Of a stretch of DNA of 64,000 bases, positions 22,810-33,359 are shown one piece after another. Under the pieces are notes generated by a model. The model was given only the letters and a program-made list of their open reading frames with translations, was not told the DNA's origin and searched no databases. Source of the stretch: Takakia lepidozioides (taxonomy: Eukaryota > Streptophyta > Takakiopsida > Takakiales > Takakiaceae); NCBI GenBank assembly GCA_030704615.1, contig CM060731.1:35774001-35838000 (forward strand). Direction: 5' to 3'. Positions within the stretch are counted from its first letter, which is position 1. Each line of letters begins with the position of its first letter. The translations under genes were made by a program, and so were the position numbers.

Positions 22810-24125
22810 GTGCCGATACGGGCTTCATCCAACGGGCCTCGGATGGAAATTCGGCACCGTTTTTCCATCCGGGGGATATTCTCTGTCGGCCAGGTGTCGG
22901 CCTCTCCCCCAGAAACGACTTCATCCGGCTGGCCTCGGATGGAAATTCGGCGCCGTTTTTCCATCCGTGGGATGTTCTCTGTCGTCCTGGTGTCGGCCTC
23001 TCCCCCGAGACGACTTCATCCAACGGGCCTCGGATGGAAATTCGGCGCCGTTTTTCCATCCGGGGGATGTTCTCTGTCGGCCAGGTGTCGGCCTCTCCCC
23101 CCGAAACGACTTCATCCGGCAGGCCACGATTGGAAATTTGGCGCCGTTTTTCCATCCGGGGGATGTTCTCTGTCGTCCTCGTGTCGGCCTCTCCCCCCGA
23201 GACGACTTCATCCAAGGGGCCTCGGTTGGAAATTCGGCACCGTTTTTCCATCCGGGGGATGTTCTCTGTCGTCCAGGTGTCGGCCTCTCCCCCCGAGACG
23301 ACTACATCTGCACGCCCTCGGATGGAAATTCGGCGACGTTTTTCCATCCGGGGGATGATCTCAGTCGGCCAGGTGTCGGCCGCTCCCCCCGAGACGACTT
23401 CATCCGGCCGGCCTCAGTTGGAAAGTCGGCGCCGTTTTTCCATCCGGGGGATGTTCTCTGTCGTCCTGGTGTCAGCCTCTCCCCCCGAGACGACTTCATC
23501 CAACGGGCCTCGGATGGAAATTCGGCGCCGTTTTTCCATCCAAGGGATATTCTCTGTCGTCTTGGTGTCGGCCTCTCCCCCCGAGACGACTTCATCCAAC
23601 GGGCCTCGGTTGGAAATTCGGCGCCGTTTTTCCATCCGGGGGATGTTCTCTGTCGTACACGTGTCGGCCTCTCCCCCCGAGACAACTACATCCGCACGCC
23701 CTCGGATGGAAATTCGGCGACGTTTTTCCATCCGGGGGATGATCTCATCTGGGGGATGTTCTCTGTCGGCCAGGTGTCGGCCTCTCCCCCCGAAACGAGT
23801 TCATCTGGCCGGTTTTGGTTGGAAATTCGGCGCCGTTTTTCCATCCGGGGGATATTCTCTGTCGTCCAGGTGTCGGCCTCTCCACCCGAGACGACTACAT
23901 CCGTACGCCCTCGGATGGAAATTCGGCGCCGTTTTTCCATCCGGGGGATGATCTCAATCGGCCAGGTGTCGGCCTCTCCCCCCGTGACAACTTCATCCAA
24001 CGAGCCTCGGATGGAAATTCGGCGCCATTTTTCCATCCGGGGGATGTTCTCTGTCGGCCAGGTGACTGACTCACCCCCAAGACGACTTCGTCTGACTGGC
24101 CTCGGATGCAAATTCGGCGCCGCTG
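22810..24125. repeat. 95-bp tandem array with GGCGCC palindrome
   Basis: About fourteen units of 94-96 bp. The core GGATGGAAATTCGGCGCCGT followed by TTTTCCATCC is a near-palindrome with perfect 9-bp arms GGATGGAAA/TTTCCATCC. The rest of the unit is GGGGGATGTTCTCTGTCG and GTGTCGGCCTCTCCCCCCGA. The array lies between the divergent ParB/methylase-like and MULE genes. Open frames of up to 445 codons cross it only because the unit lacks stops. Confidence 0.9.
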
Positions 24126-24539
24126 TTGTATGTTGACTTTTGGCAGCGAGGTTCTGGCACTCAATCTTGTAATCAGACCCACTGGAATGCCACCTCTGTC
24201 AGTTCCCTCTGTCCATGGGGAAGGTGCTTGCACGCTCGCCCCCCCACGCTTCTTGTCAAACGTCGTAATGATTGGTTTGCGCAGCGCATCTACACACGTC
24301 ATGTAACTTCTGGCTGCATACCATTGGCAGTAATTGCGCAAAGGCCAGGAGCCGCATTCCGCAGACATGGTTCATTAACTCTCTCACAGTGGATTTTCGG
24401 GAGAGTGGGCTCCCCGGATTCGTGAATAGGCTTCGTCGCTTGCAAAATCGGCCCTGCATTGCTTCCCCTCGCTGCATCCCCCCTTCTCCCAGGGCGCTTG
24501 TCCGAACGCCGTCCTGGCAGTCTTGTGTGCACAACTCCC

Positions 24540-27500
24540 ATGGCAGAAAACCCGAGCGCTATAGTGTATTGCCCTCCTCACAAGCATATAGCTACATTTC
24601 CGTGCAGAGGGGAGATCTGCCGGGTGATGGAGAAATATCTCTGCGTTCGATACCACTTGAAACCGGGGTCGGTATTTTTGGAGGAGGAGATGGAGGATTC
24701 AAAAGGAGTTGTAGTCGAAAGTATTGTTGTGCTCCACGATGATTTCGGCGACGGCAGGGAATGGCGAGTTCCACCATCGGACAGCGTCATATACAGGGCT
24801 GTTGGGGACTTCATTTTCCCGCCAAATGCGCCTTCTATCCTGGCGCCTTCCACGAAACAATCCGCGAATGAGAGAGTGGGTACCTCAAAGAGAGAAGTCC
24901 GCAACGAAGTAAATCCAGAGCCGAACCCATCAATGAAGACGAGCGAGAACCGGGTTGTTCACAACCTGTCCGACTCCGACGAGGTCATGGAAGTTCCGAG
25001 ATCATCTTGGAGATCAGGCAAGTCTTCAATGGACATCAGCGGACGAGGGAGTCATATTCCCAGCACGAACACAGCAGTTCGATCCATTCTTGAAATTCTG
25101 CGACAACGCTCGGAGCTGGCTGGGTTGGACTACAGCAAGTTAGCCATTAAATCCGTTACATGCCTTCCCGTAGACGTCGACGGTAATATGTTCTTTGAGT
25201 TTCCTCCTCGAACGGACTATTCGAGGGCGTCCGGAATATTGACAGATATGGATAGGAAACATGACGGTCATCCTTGGTGCGTCACCAAAACCACCAGCAT
25301 GATGATGATCGATGGTGTGCGGGTGCACTACGTTGTTTGTGCGGGCGCGTTGCGGTATTTCTCCCCAACTTGCTTCCACTTTAAATCCAGAGGTCATCGG
25401 AACGAAACGGATTGGACAGGCACAGCTCATCAACCATTTCGAGCTCAGGAGAAGGTTCCAAACTCCACATTTAAGTGTGCGCATTGCAAAGAACCACCAC
25501 ATTGCATGTCTGTTTGTAATGCCAAGCAGTTCTATGTGTTGCACCGTTTCCCTGACCTCACACGAGCTTGCATACACGTTGGTTCCCATTGTCACAAATT
25601 GGCGAGGGGGAAATCGCGGGAGGCTGCCCACGAGGTAGAGCAGCTCGTTCAGGAGGAGGTTAGGTTGAGACCTGGTGCCAAACCCAAACAGATACAGCTG
25701 CAGGCCGCCCATAAGATGGCATTGGCCAGAATTATGTCGGAAGACGGCTCCGACAGAGTTCCTCTCGATGAGAAGGAAATGGAGGCATTGCTGGTCCCAT
25801 GTCTATTCACCGAATGTCCAAAACCACATTGTCTCCTGCAAACAGAAAATTGGGCGTGGCTCGGATATGCATTCCATTCTGGAGGTGAAGCGACGATGTG
25901 GATATGACTACATTCATGGAAGTAGGTTTCCTGGACAAAGGACTGAGGCAAATCATTGTTTCGTATTCAAAATGTCCACGTGTGGGCCTGGCAGCGGCGT
26001 CGAACTGGTCGACCGGATGACGAGTGGGGACTTGTCAAACAGTTGGGTCATGTTCGACCATATCAAGCGAATTACAAATCACCAGTGGGTGACAATGGTT
26101 GCACATGTCTACGATACCCACTGCAGGATGCTAATGACAATTGCTATTTGTGAGATGAAAAGAGAGGACACACAATCGGAGATGCTTCTTTGGCAGGGAA
26201 TAAACGAACAGATGGCCAGGGCAGGATTGCCCCCTCCCAATTTCCGTGGTTTCATGGCGGACAACGCACAAGCAAATTGGGCTGCCATCCGAAGGGTGTA
26301 CGGGGAAGACCCCAATGTTCCGATGGAAGGCAATGAGAGATCTTGTGGGTTCCATTTTCTGCAGAGCTTGTCGCAGTACACAACCCGGCTCGTGGCGCCA
26401 GATTTCAGAGAGGAGCACCGTTTCATGTGTCTTGCGTGGAAGCGTGCTCCCACCTTGGATGATGCAGAGACACAATTTGCATATATACAGGCTTGGTGGA
26501 CAATGTCAGGTGCTGTAAAGAAATCAGACGAGGAAACAATGGTCAGTTGGCTAGCATGGTGGCATTATCGTTTCCTCCATTTCGGCGACTATATGCGGGA
26601 GGTGAGTTGGATGAATTCATGTCCCGTTGAATATTATGCTACTCGTTATTTGTAACTTGCTTGTAACCTCAACATGTGCATGTGCAGGAAATGTGTCTGG
26701 ACTCCGACACCGACATGCCGACAACAAACATGGCCGAATCAGTATATTCTTCCTGGCATGCCTCTTCTGTGGCGCATCTGGTGGACATCCTCACTGCCAC
26801 AATGGAGGACATTGTTAGGTCAATTATGCAGCAATGCAGGTACAACGAGTTCTTGAAAGGGAAACAGTGGGGCTTGGGGCCGAACAGGAAGGAAATGCTG
26901 ATGCGGACTGCCTCCAGATCGAAGAATCCTCGCAAGTGGGCGGCAACCTTGCGAGAGGGCCTTCGGGACATGCCATTGCTTCGAAGAGGCCAACACTTGG
27001 AAGGAGATGTTCACACCCGTCCAGTGAGACGAAGACTTGACGAGGCACCTAACGGAGAAGAGGATTCATGGCGAGCTGACAAGAATATTCGCACGCTCCC
27101 TCGTGGTCCCGTGATGTTGCCCGAGGAGGTCTCGTCGAGCACCGCAAGTCCTGCACGTTCAAGATCGCCATCTCTTTTGAGCACAGGGCACGTGCCCAAG
27201 GAACATAACGAGCCATCTGTAGTAACGCAGTACAACATACCCATTGTGGAGACAAGAGTGTCGGAGTCACAAATGGAGAATTGCAAGGACATTGCCAGTA
27301 TTTCGAGGGAAGTACTGCGCCATCCGGGTGGATACGAGAGCACGTTGTGGTGAGATGATTCGGAGGAACCCACATGGTGTTGTACCTGCACCTTGTTTCA
27401 GCAGCAGATTTTTGACTCCCACATTCTCTCACGCCACAACGCAGACGTTTTGGTTCTGTAGGCACGACATAATGACCTGTGTATTTGTCAAGCCCAAGTA

Positions 27501-28101
27501 CAGGATTCAGGGAATGCCGGAGCCTCCGGGCGTCTGGCCTGTTGCACCGGGTTGCAACCTCTCTCAGAATGAGGCGGATGCTCTTTCTGCAGCAGGATTT
27601 CGAATGGTGCAACGCACAGACGTCCCAGCCCACTCGTTTCCAGTTCCTCAGACCCAGCCATTGCAGACTGTTCGGTCCAGTAGAGACGGATTGGACAATT
27701 CTGCACATCCCACAATGCGATTTGGAAGAGTGAAGAGACGACACCCTCCCAACAAGTTGAATGAGACTCAGATTGCCAATGCTCTTGGGATGGCTTGCAC
27801 TATTCAGAGCTCCGTGGACGTACCCCCACCCGGCCTTGGGCGTGTTTATCGGATGGCAACAGCCAGTGTACGCGACGACGTATACACAATTACAATTGGA
27901 ATGGAGCCGACTTGCAATTGTACGGACTTCTTGTTGATGGAAGCAAAGAAGGGGTCAAAGTATTATCCGTGCAAGCATCTGTATTACATTTACCTAAAGA
28001 GGTTGAGGATGAACTTGACTATTGATGACTTTATTCATGCACCAGCGTTGAGCGTGAACGAGCTGCACAAACTCCTCCGCCGGGATTCCAGAAATCATTG
28101 A
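24540..28101 (+). pseudogene. MULE-type transposase with SWIM zinc finger
   Basis: Start ATG at 24540. The N-terminal half (24540-25905) has a Cys/His-rich region with TFKCAHCKEPPHCMSVCNAK and ACIHVGSHCHKLARGKSRE, possibly DNA binding. The frame breaks near 25840-25880 and resumes at GSDMHSILEVKRRCGYDY. The catalytic region holds WVTMVAHVYDTHCRMLMTIA, then NFRGFMADNAQANWAAIRRV and ERSCGFHFLQSL, which fit the DDE core of MULE transposases. A GT-AG intron (26602-26687) joins YMRE to EMCLDSDTD in phase. A second intron or frame change falls at about 27350-27460. The C-terminus carries a SWIM finger, CNCTDF...YYPCKHLYYIYLKR (CxC...CxH), ending at 28101. Function by family: cut-and-paste transposition in the nucleus. 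One frame break makes this copy doubtful. No terminal repeats were located. Confidence 0.75.
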
Positions 28102-29022
28102 TGGGGAAAAGGGAATCCACCATATGGATATTTGCAATTGCATTTTGATGCATTAGACATTGTTTTGCAGTGTAATGAATTGCACCCCAAAACTCCTGGA
28201 ATGAGACAGACAATATTAAAGTGATGTCTTTTAAACACTATGGACTGCTGGATATCCGTTGACGTCCAGTGGCAATTCAATGTCGAAACAGAATCAATAG
28301 AAAGATGGCGGCAGGAAAAATTTGCAAATCTTCTAGAAAACTAAGTTCCAACAGTTGCAGTTGAGGGGGCCATTTCTGGAAAAATGGCACCGAATTTCCC
28401 TATTTTTGGCCGAAAACTGGGTAAGTCCCAACACGACGACGCAATGGCGTGAGCGTACGCTCACGCAGGAGTGACGTGGCGTGAGCGTGCACCCACGCTG
28501 ACGTGGCGTGAGCGTCATGTCAGCATGCTGATGTGGCGGCAAATAGTGACGTGGCACTGTCCGTCATCTGCCACGTCAGCATTAACATGCGCTGCCTATA
28601 CCGAGGATGGTCCTATGACCATGGAATTAATGCAGGGAATCTTGTCTAAATAGAATCAAGACTACCATGAGGCCTACAATTGTAGCATCCAACATTGTGC
28701 AATTACAAATGCTTGTTTCACTTTTACAATTACGAGGACGAGAAAATATCCTCACAAAGTGTGCGCCATAGAGGCTGCCACGGGAAGACCTTCCTCCCTC
28801 CTCAAATAACAATGAGAGTTAGGATCATCTTCAAAAGATGATTGTAGTGCATAGCGACAGTAAGACATGTAGACTTCGAACGGTGCAATGACAAATGTGC
28901 TTTTAAAAGTTGTCACTCAGAGCTCACTCGGTATAGTTGGAGGCCATATCATTGCACCGCCGACGAATTGATGTACACATTTCAAATCATGGTCGTCCAC
29001 ATACCACATTGCATAGTTGATG
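28102..29022. other. Spacer between two SWIM-transposase genes, with palindromes
   Basis: No gene seen. At 28370-28430 the phrases CTGGAAAAATGGCACCGAAT and GGCCGAAAACTGGGTAAGTC match the array unit of 17.6-18.2 kb, so the element containing that array probably extends at least to here. At 28440-28590 are repeats of TGACGTGGCGTGAGCGT. Confidence 0.5.
28447..28466. repeat. Perfect 20-bp palindrome
   Basis: GCGTGAGCGTACGCTCACGC is a perfect inverted repeat. It is followed by three imperfect copies of GACGTGGCGTGAGCGT up to about 28520 and the inverse GCCACGTCAGC at about 28570-28580. It could be the end structure of the upstream element or a protein-binding site. Confidence 0.6.
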
Positions 29023-29700
29023 CTACCCATGTGTTGTATCCCGCTGCAATAGAGTATCGACCTCGTTGAAACTCCTAGTGGCCTGGTGAATGAAGCTGTC
29101 ACGTTTGGGATCGCAAACCATCTTCTTCAAAAATATGAAATACAAATGTTTGCAGGGTATGAATTTACCTCTCTTGCCCAAACTGGTTGATAGCATATTC
29201 ACAAAATCAGGACATGTGCAATTGGGGAAATTGGAAACCGTGATGTCGTAGGTCCTGTCATGAACAACAGATGTGGAAGTGATGATTGTGAATACCCGAC
29301 CATATCCTGGAACGGGTACTTCCGTGGTGCTTCCAACACGAGCTTGGAGCATTCTTGCGGACTCCACTTTGCCAAAGTGTTTAGCGGTTGGAGGGAAACG
29401 CCGAACGAGCTTTCCATCTCGTTTGGTTGGCCACAACAGGATTTGCCGGGGGGACTCGGGAGGACGCAGAAGTAGTAGCACATGCATGGAGTTGGGGTTG
29501 TTTCGCAAGGGAAAAGTCTGCCTCCTCCAGCATTTCAATCTCCTGAAATCTGAGATGTATTCCCACCTTCACGGGCCAAATGGTTGGAGGAGATGGCTTC
29601 ATCACTACGGAAAGACACATAGTTCCATGCACACATCTGGCACAATCATCTACGCAGAACCAGAACTGGAGCTGAATCTCTCCTCCCCTTCAAGATGTTG
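29023..29700 (-). pseudogene. C-terminal remnant of a second SWIM-type MULE transposase
   Basis: The minus strand encodes a 3'-end fragment ending at 29023 with PNCTCPDFVNMLSTSLGKRG and FIPCKHLYFIFLKK, a CxC...CxH SWIM finger of the same pattern as the gene ending at 28101. The following residues (DSFIHQATRSFNEVDTLLQR) parallel its C-terminus (DDFIHAPALSVNELHKLLRR). The N-terminal and catalytic parts are absent and the frame is broken near 29500-29600. It is oriented opposite to the first copy, tail to tail, with about 920 bp between them. Confidence 0.7.
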
Positions 29701-29999
29701 AACTCTAGAAACAAGTGGCGTTCCCTGGGCATACATGCACATATGACCGTGGATTTGGGCGAATGAATGACTAGTCCTAGCAAGGGGCAATGAGGCCCAT
29801 GTCATTGTCATCAAAGCTGGACTGCCACCAGATATTACTCATCTCCCCCCCCCCAAGCTGCTGGGGCATTTGGGCTCTCCCTATTTCAAACAACCTCACA
29901 TCAATATTACTCTCTACTCTCCATGATTTTACACCAAGATTTTTACTCCATGTTTTTACTCAATGTCTCTCACAGGCACCATTTCAATGTTCATTGTTT

Positions 30000-30158
30000 C
30001 TTAGACGATTACCATCCATCATCTACCCGTCATCGCATCTTAAACGATTATCATCCATCCTCTTTTCGCCATCATTCCCTAGATAATTATCATCCATCTT
30101 CTACTAATCATGGTTTCCTAGGCGTTTATCATCCATTCTTTCCCGCCGTCGTTTCCTA
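30000..30158. repeat. 39-bp minisatellite, four units
   Basis: Four units of 39 bp with the common part TTATCATCCATC and ending CTAGA or a variant. Because 39 is a multiple of three, one frame reads as a 13-residue repeat of the type LxDYHPSSxxHxx. No start context or flanking exon supports a gene. Confidence 0.7.
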
Positions 30159-30639
30159 GATAGATCAGACAAAATAAAGAAAACAAAACGACAAAAGTTA
30201 AATTAAAAATAAAATAAAATATTGAGTAAAACAACAACCGGCTAGTCACGCAATGGCGTCCGCGTGTTTCCAGTACAGCGCATTATCACCTACCTCCCTT
30301 TCCTCCGAGCTCTTCACTCCAAGGGGCATCGTCGTATGCTCGACATTAATTGCCCGGTGTACTTTTCGGGGTACATTATGGAAGGATCTGTCACCCGTAC
30401 ATTTTTGGCCAAAGCCTCGGTCTCCAAGGGATTTTCAAAAGTCTTTTTGGCTCCACCCTAAAAGTCTAAGTAGAAGATTTCCTTAAAATACTATATTGAA
30501 ATAAGGTAAGCACACATTCAACTATATTTTCTAAAATACTTTTAACATATTCTGCATAAGAAGGAAAAATATTATTTATTTATTTATAAAGGCGGGGAAA
30601 GAGGCTCTGATATTACAAAACTGATCTTCAGATTTACTA

Positions 30640-30885
30640 GTTATTAAAATATTGAGATGCTTGTTGAAATATTAACTGAAATACTAAAATACTTGTTGAA
30701 GAACTAGCTGAAATAACAAATACTTGCTTGAAATCTCGCTGAATACTGAAATACTCGCTAAAATTCTGGCTGAAAATCTAGCTGAATTACTCAAAATCTC
30801 GCTGAAAATCTCGCTGAAAATCTGACTGATATAACTTGATGAGAATCTTGATTGAGATATTGAAATACTAAAATTTTGATGCACT
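30640..30885. repeat. Degenerate GCTGAAA-type short repeat
   Basis: About fifteen variants of AATCTCGCTGA / AATACTNGCTGAA in tandem, A/T-rich and diverged. No coding potential. Confidence 0.6.
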
Positions 30886-30899
30886 GAAATAATGTAGGC

Positions 30900-33300
30900 A
30901 TTTGAATCTGCGTGTGGCTAAGCCTCCTCAGATCAAAGGTACTACATTCTTTGGAGAGTGAGCTTTCATCAACTGAAATTTGATGGTAAATGAGACAAAG
31001 TCCACAAAAAATCCATTTAACTTGACTACATATCTCGAGCACCACCATATTGATACTCTGCAAGTCAAGCATCCAAGCCTTAAATGCCATACAACTATTG
31101 TTTGCAATGCAAAGACTAGTGACCTTTTTGACGTACCAACACATATCATAAGGAACCAACTTAATATATATATAGACATACCCCAAACCAGAGCTGATAG
31201 GAATGCAGAAGAAAAGGTCAATAGTTGCTAATGAGTAGCCCAGTGAGGTTCTTGGGAAATGAAAAAACTGACAGGAAAGGGAAGGCCTACGAGCATGATA
31301 CTCTCCCCCCCTCCAACTTTCTGGTTGTTGAATATTCAGCTGAGGCTTAACCACTCTATGTAAACAATGGCAGAGACATACCATTGAGAGCTGAGATCAG
31401 TATGACACTGCTCTCCACCAGGGTATGAAACTACCAACCATTAGAAGCTCATGGGCAGAAGATAGACACAGAGGACAGTATGTGGGAATACTGTTTATCT
31501 CAAGAGTTGGTTATTTTACCTGAGAGTTGTGAACGAAGCTTGTTCCTCTTAGCTTTGGCCTCCATGCATTGCCACTTTATCTGGATGTCGTAGCAAAGTT
31601 TCAGGTTCAAACTACAATGGATCCACAAACATTCAATGGGGAGAAAAAGAGAGAAGGTTACCAAAGAACAAATCATCAGCACATTCCAAATGTTGTATTA
31701 AGCAGCCAAGGTTAACGGCAAAGATGCAGATTGCAAAGATAGTCAGTGTGACTCATCGTAAAAGAAATGAAAACAATGTTTTAAACTTGTAGCTTAATGA
31801 CCACTAAAGATAACATGTTTTCCATTTTAAAATTGATAGACTACTGCACCTGCAACATACGGGCATAGATTATTACAAATTAATAAGGTGGCCTGCTGTT
31901 TGAGTAGTGTCCTGGTTGAGGGCTACCAGTATTGAAGATACTGCCAAAGACAGTCACTTTAGTATTGCTGAACAACCTTTTCAGCCTAAGTCTCAGCAAT
32001 TACAAAACTGCCAAGGAATTATCTGGCTTCTCTTTACAAATTTTCCATCCAGGTGTAAATGTAGGTTCTTGATGCAGACATACCTTTTCCAGATGACGCT
32101 CGAGCTGCATGAGAACATTTTTAGGGACTTCCTAAAACATTACAAACCAAAAACCCCAAACACAACAAGCAAAGAGACACCAACCCTAGCAAGACCACTA
32201 AACAAAGAAACACACAAGTTGCACTAAGAGGCTACTCAGGTGAAGGAAAAAAGACAAAAACAACTGACAGCAAGACAGATCTTTGCTTGTCTCCCTCTAT
32301 CACACACAGCCATATATGCAATGTACAGAGAGGAATGGGTATCCGCATGTGTCCCAGCTAGTGTTAAGTGAAACCAACGAAGTCTTCATGAAACCTTCAG
32401 TGAAATCCTAGTGGACTGACCTGGTGGCATCAAATCCTCCCAAATAGCAGTACATAGAAGCACTGATCCCTCCATCTCGCCTTGTTGCAAATGAGAGATT
32501 TGATTTAAATCTCAAAACCTAAGATTACCATTTGCAGTCAGTTTGACAAAAGGAGCGCGGAAGAGAATAGGGAAGGGGAAGAGAATGGGGAAGATAAGGG
32601 CGGCCGTGACAGCATGCCCTCATGATGCAGTCTCGTCCCTGCGAGGATAAATCGCACCAATTCCTCCACGCCCAGATTCCAACGGCAGAACGATGAAGGC
32701 AAGAACAAGAAAGCAGGGAAGAACAAGCGACCGGCTTTCACCGGTCTCCAGCCATTTACCGGTGGCTGTTACTGATTAAAAATATATTTAACAAAAACCA
32801 AAGAAAAAACAAATTTATATTTTGATGTTCATTAATAGCAATAGCAATGTTAACTAGTGGAGGTATATCTGTCATGTTTGGGTGTTTTCCAGTGAAGGTA
32901 TATCAGGATCATCCATTTTTGCAACATTGATGCGTGGTCTCCTCTTGAGGGAGGAGCCAATAAAATCCAGGATGACCGCTGTGACAACGGTCTCCCGGGA
33001 AAGAGCTCATTAGCAAAAAATGCCATAAATCTATCAAAACATAAGTCATACCCTATTGCCAAGGCTTTGATTAGTATGGCCTCTTCAAAGATAGAGCTAA
33101 CATATATGCACAATGCATCAAACCTAGTAACGTATTCAAAACCAAACTATAAATCACTGTCACTTTGACTGGTAATCGTAGGCCATATACACTTTCCCTG
33201 GCATGGAGTTCTTAGTCACTGCATCCAGAGACACCCACCCAACAAAGGCAAAAACATGGAAACACATAATTTTACAGCAGTCACAATACGATATCATGTT
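30900..33300 (-). other. Unassigned region with a few exon-like stretches on the minus strand
   Basis: Two short stretches look like plant exons on the minus strand. One, about 32130-32084, encodes EVPKNVLMQLERHLEK and runs into a GTATGT donor. The other, about 31612-31522, encodes LNLKLCYDIQIKWQCMEAKA and KRNKLRSQLS and runs into a GTAAAA donor. A third, near 31490-31400, reads PTYCPLCLSSAHELLMVG but meets a stop. They may be exons of a fragmented host gene captured or stranded among repeats. The rest is A/T-rich and unassigned. Confidence 0.25.
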
Positions 33301-33359
33301 GGGCTGTGATGTTGACAAAACACTAGTTATCCAAATAAATTGTTGTATTTCCACACTCC

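Noticed and set aside
22017-24125. CRISPR array
   Set aside because: Units are contiguous tandem repeats without unique spacers, in a eukaryotic genome with spliced genes and no cas genes.
22799-24136. Long open frames (up to 445 codons, several frames and both strands) over the 95-bp array
   Set aside because: The repeat unit lacks stop codons in several frames and its length is not a multiple of three, so long frames arise by chance. No start, splice or domain evidence.
24956-25712. Minus-strand frames opposite the MULE transposase
   Set aside because: Antisense shadows; the plus-strand frame carries the MULE and SWIM motifs.
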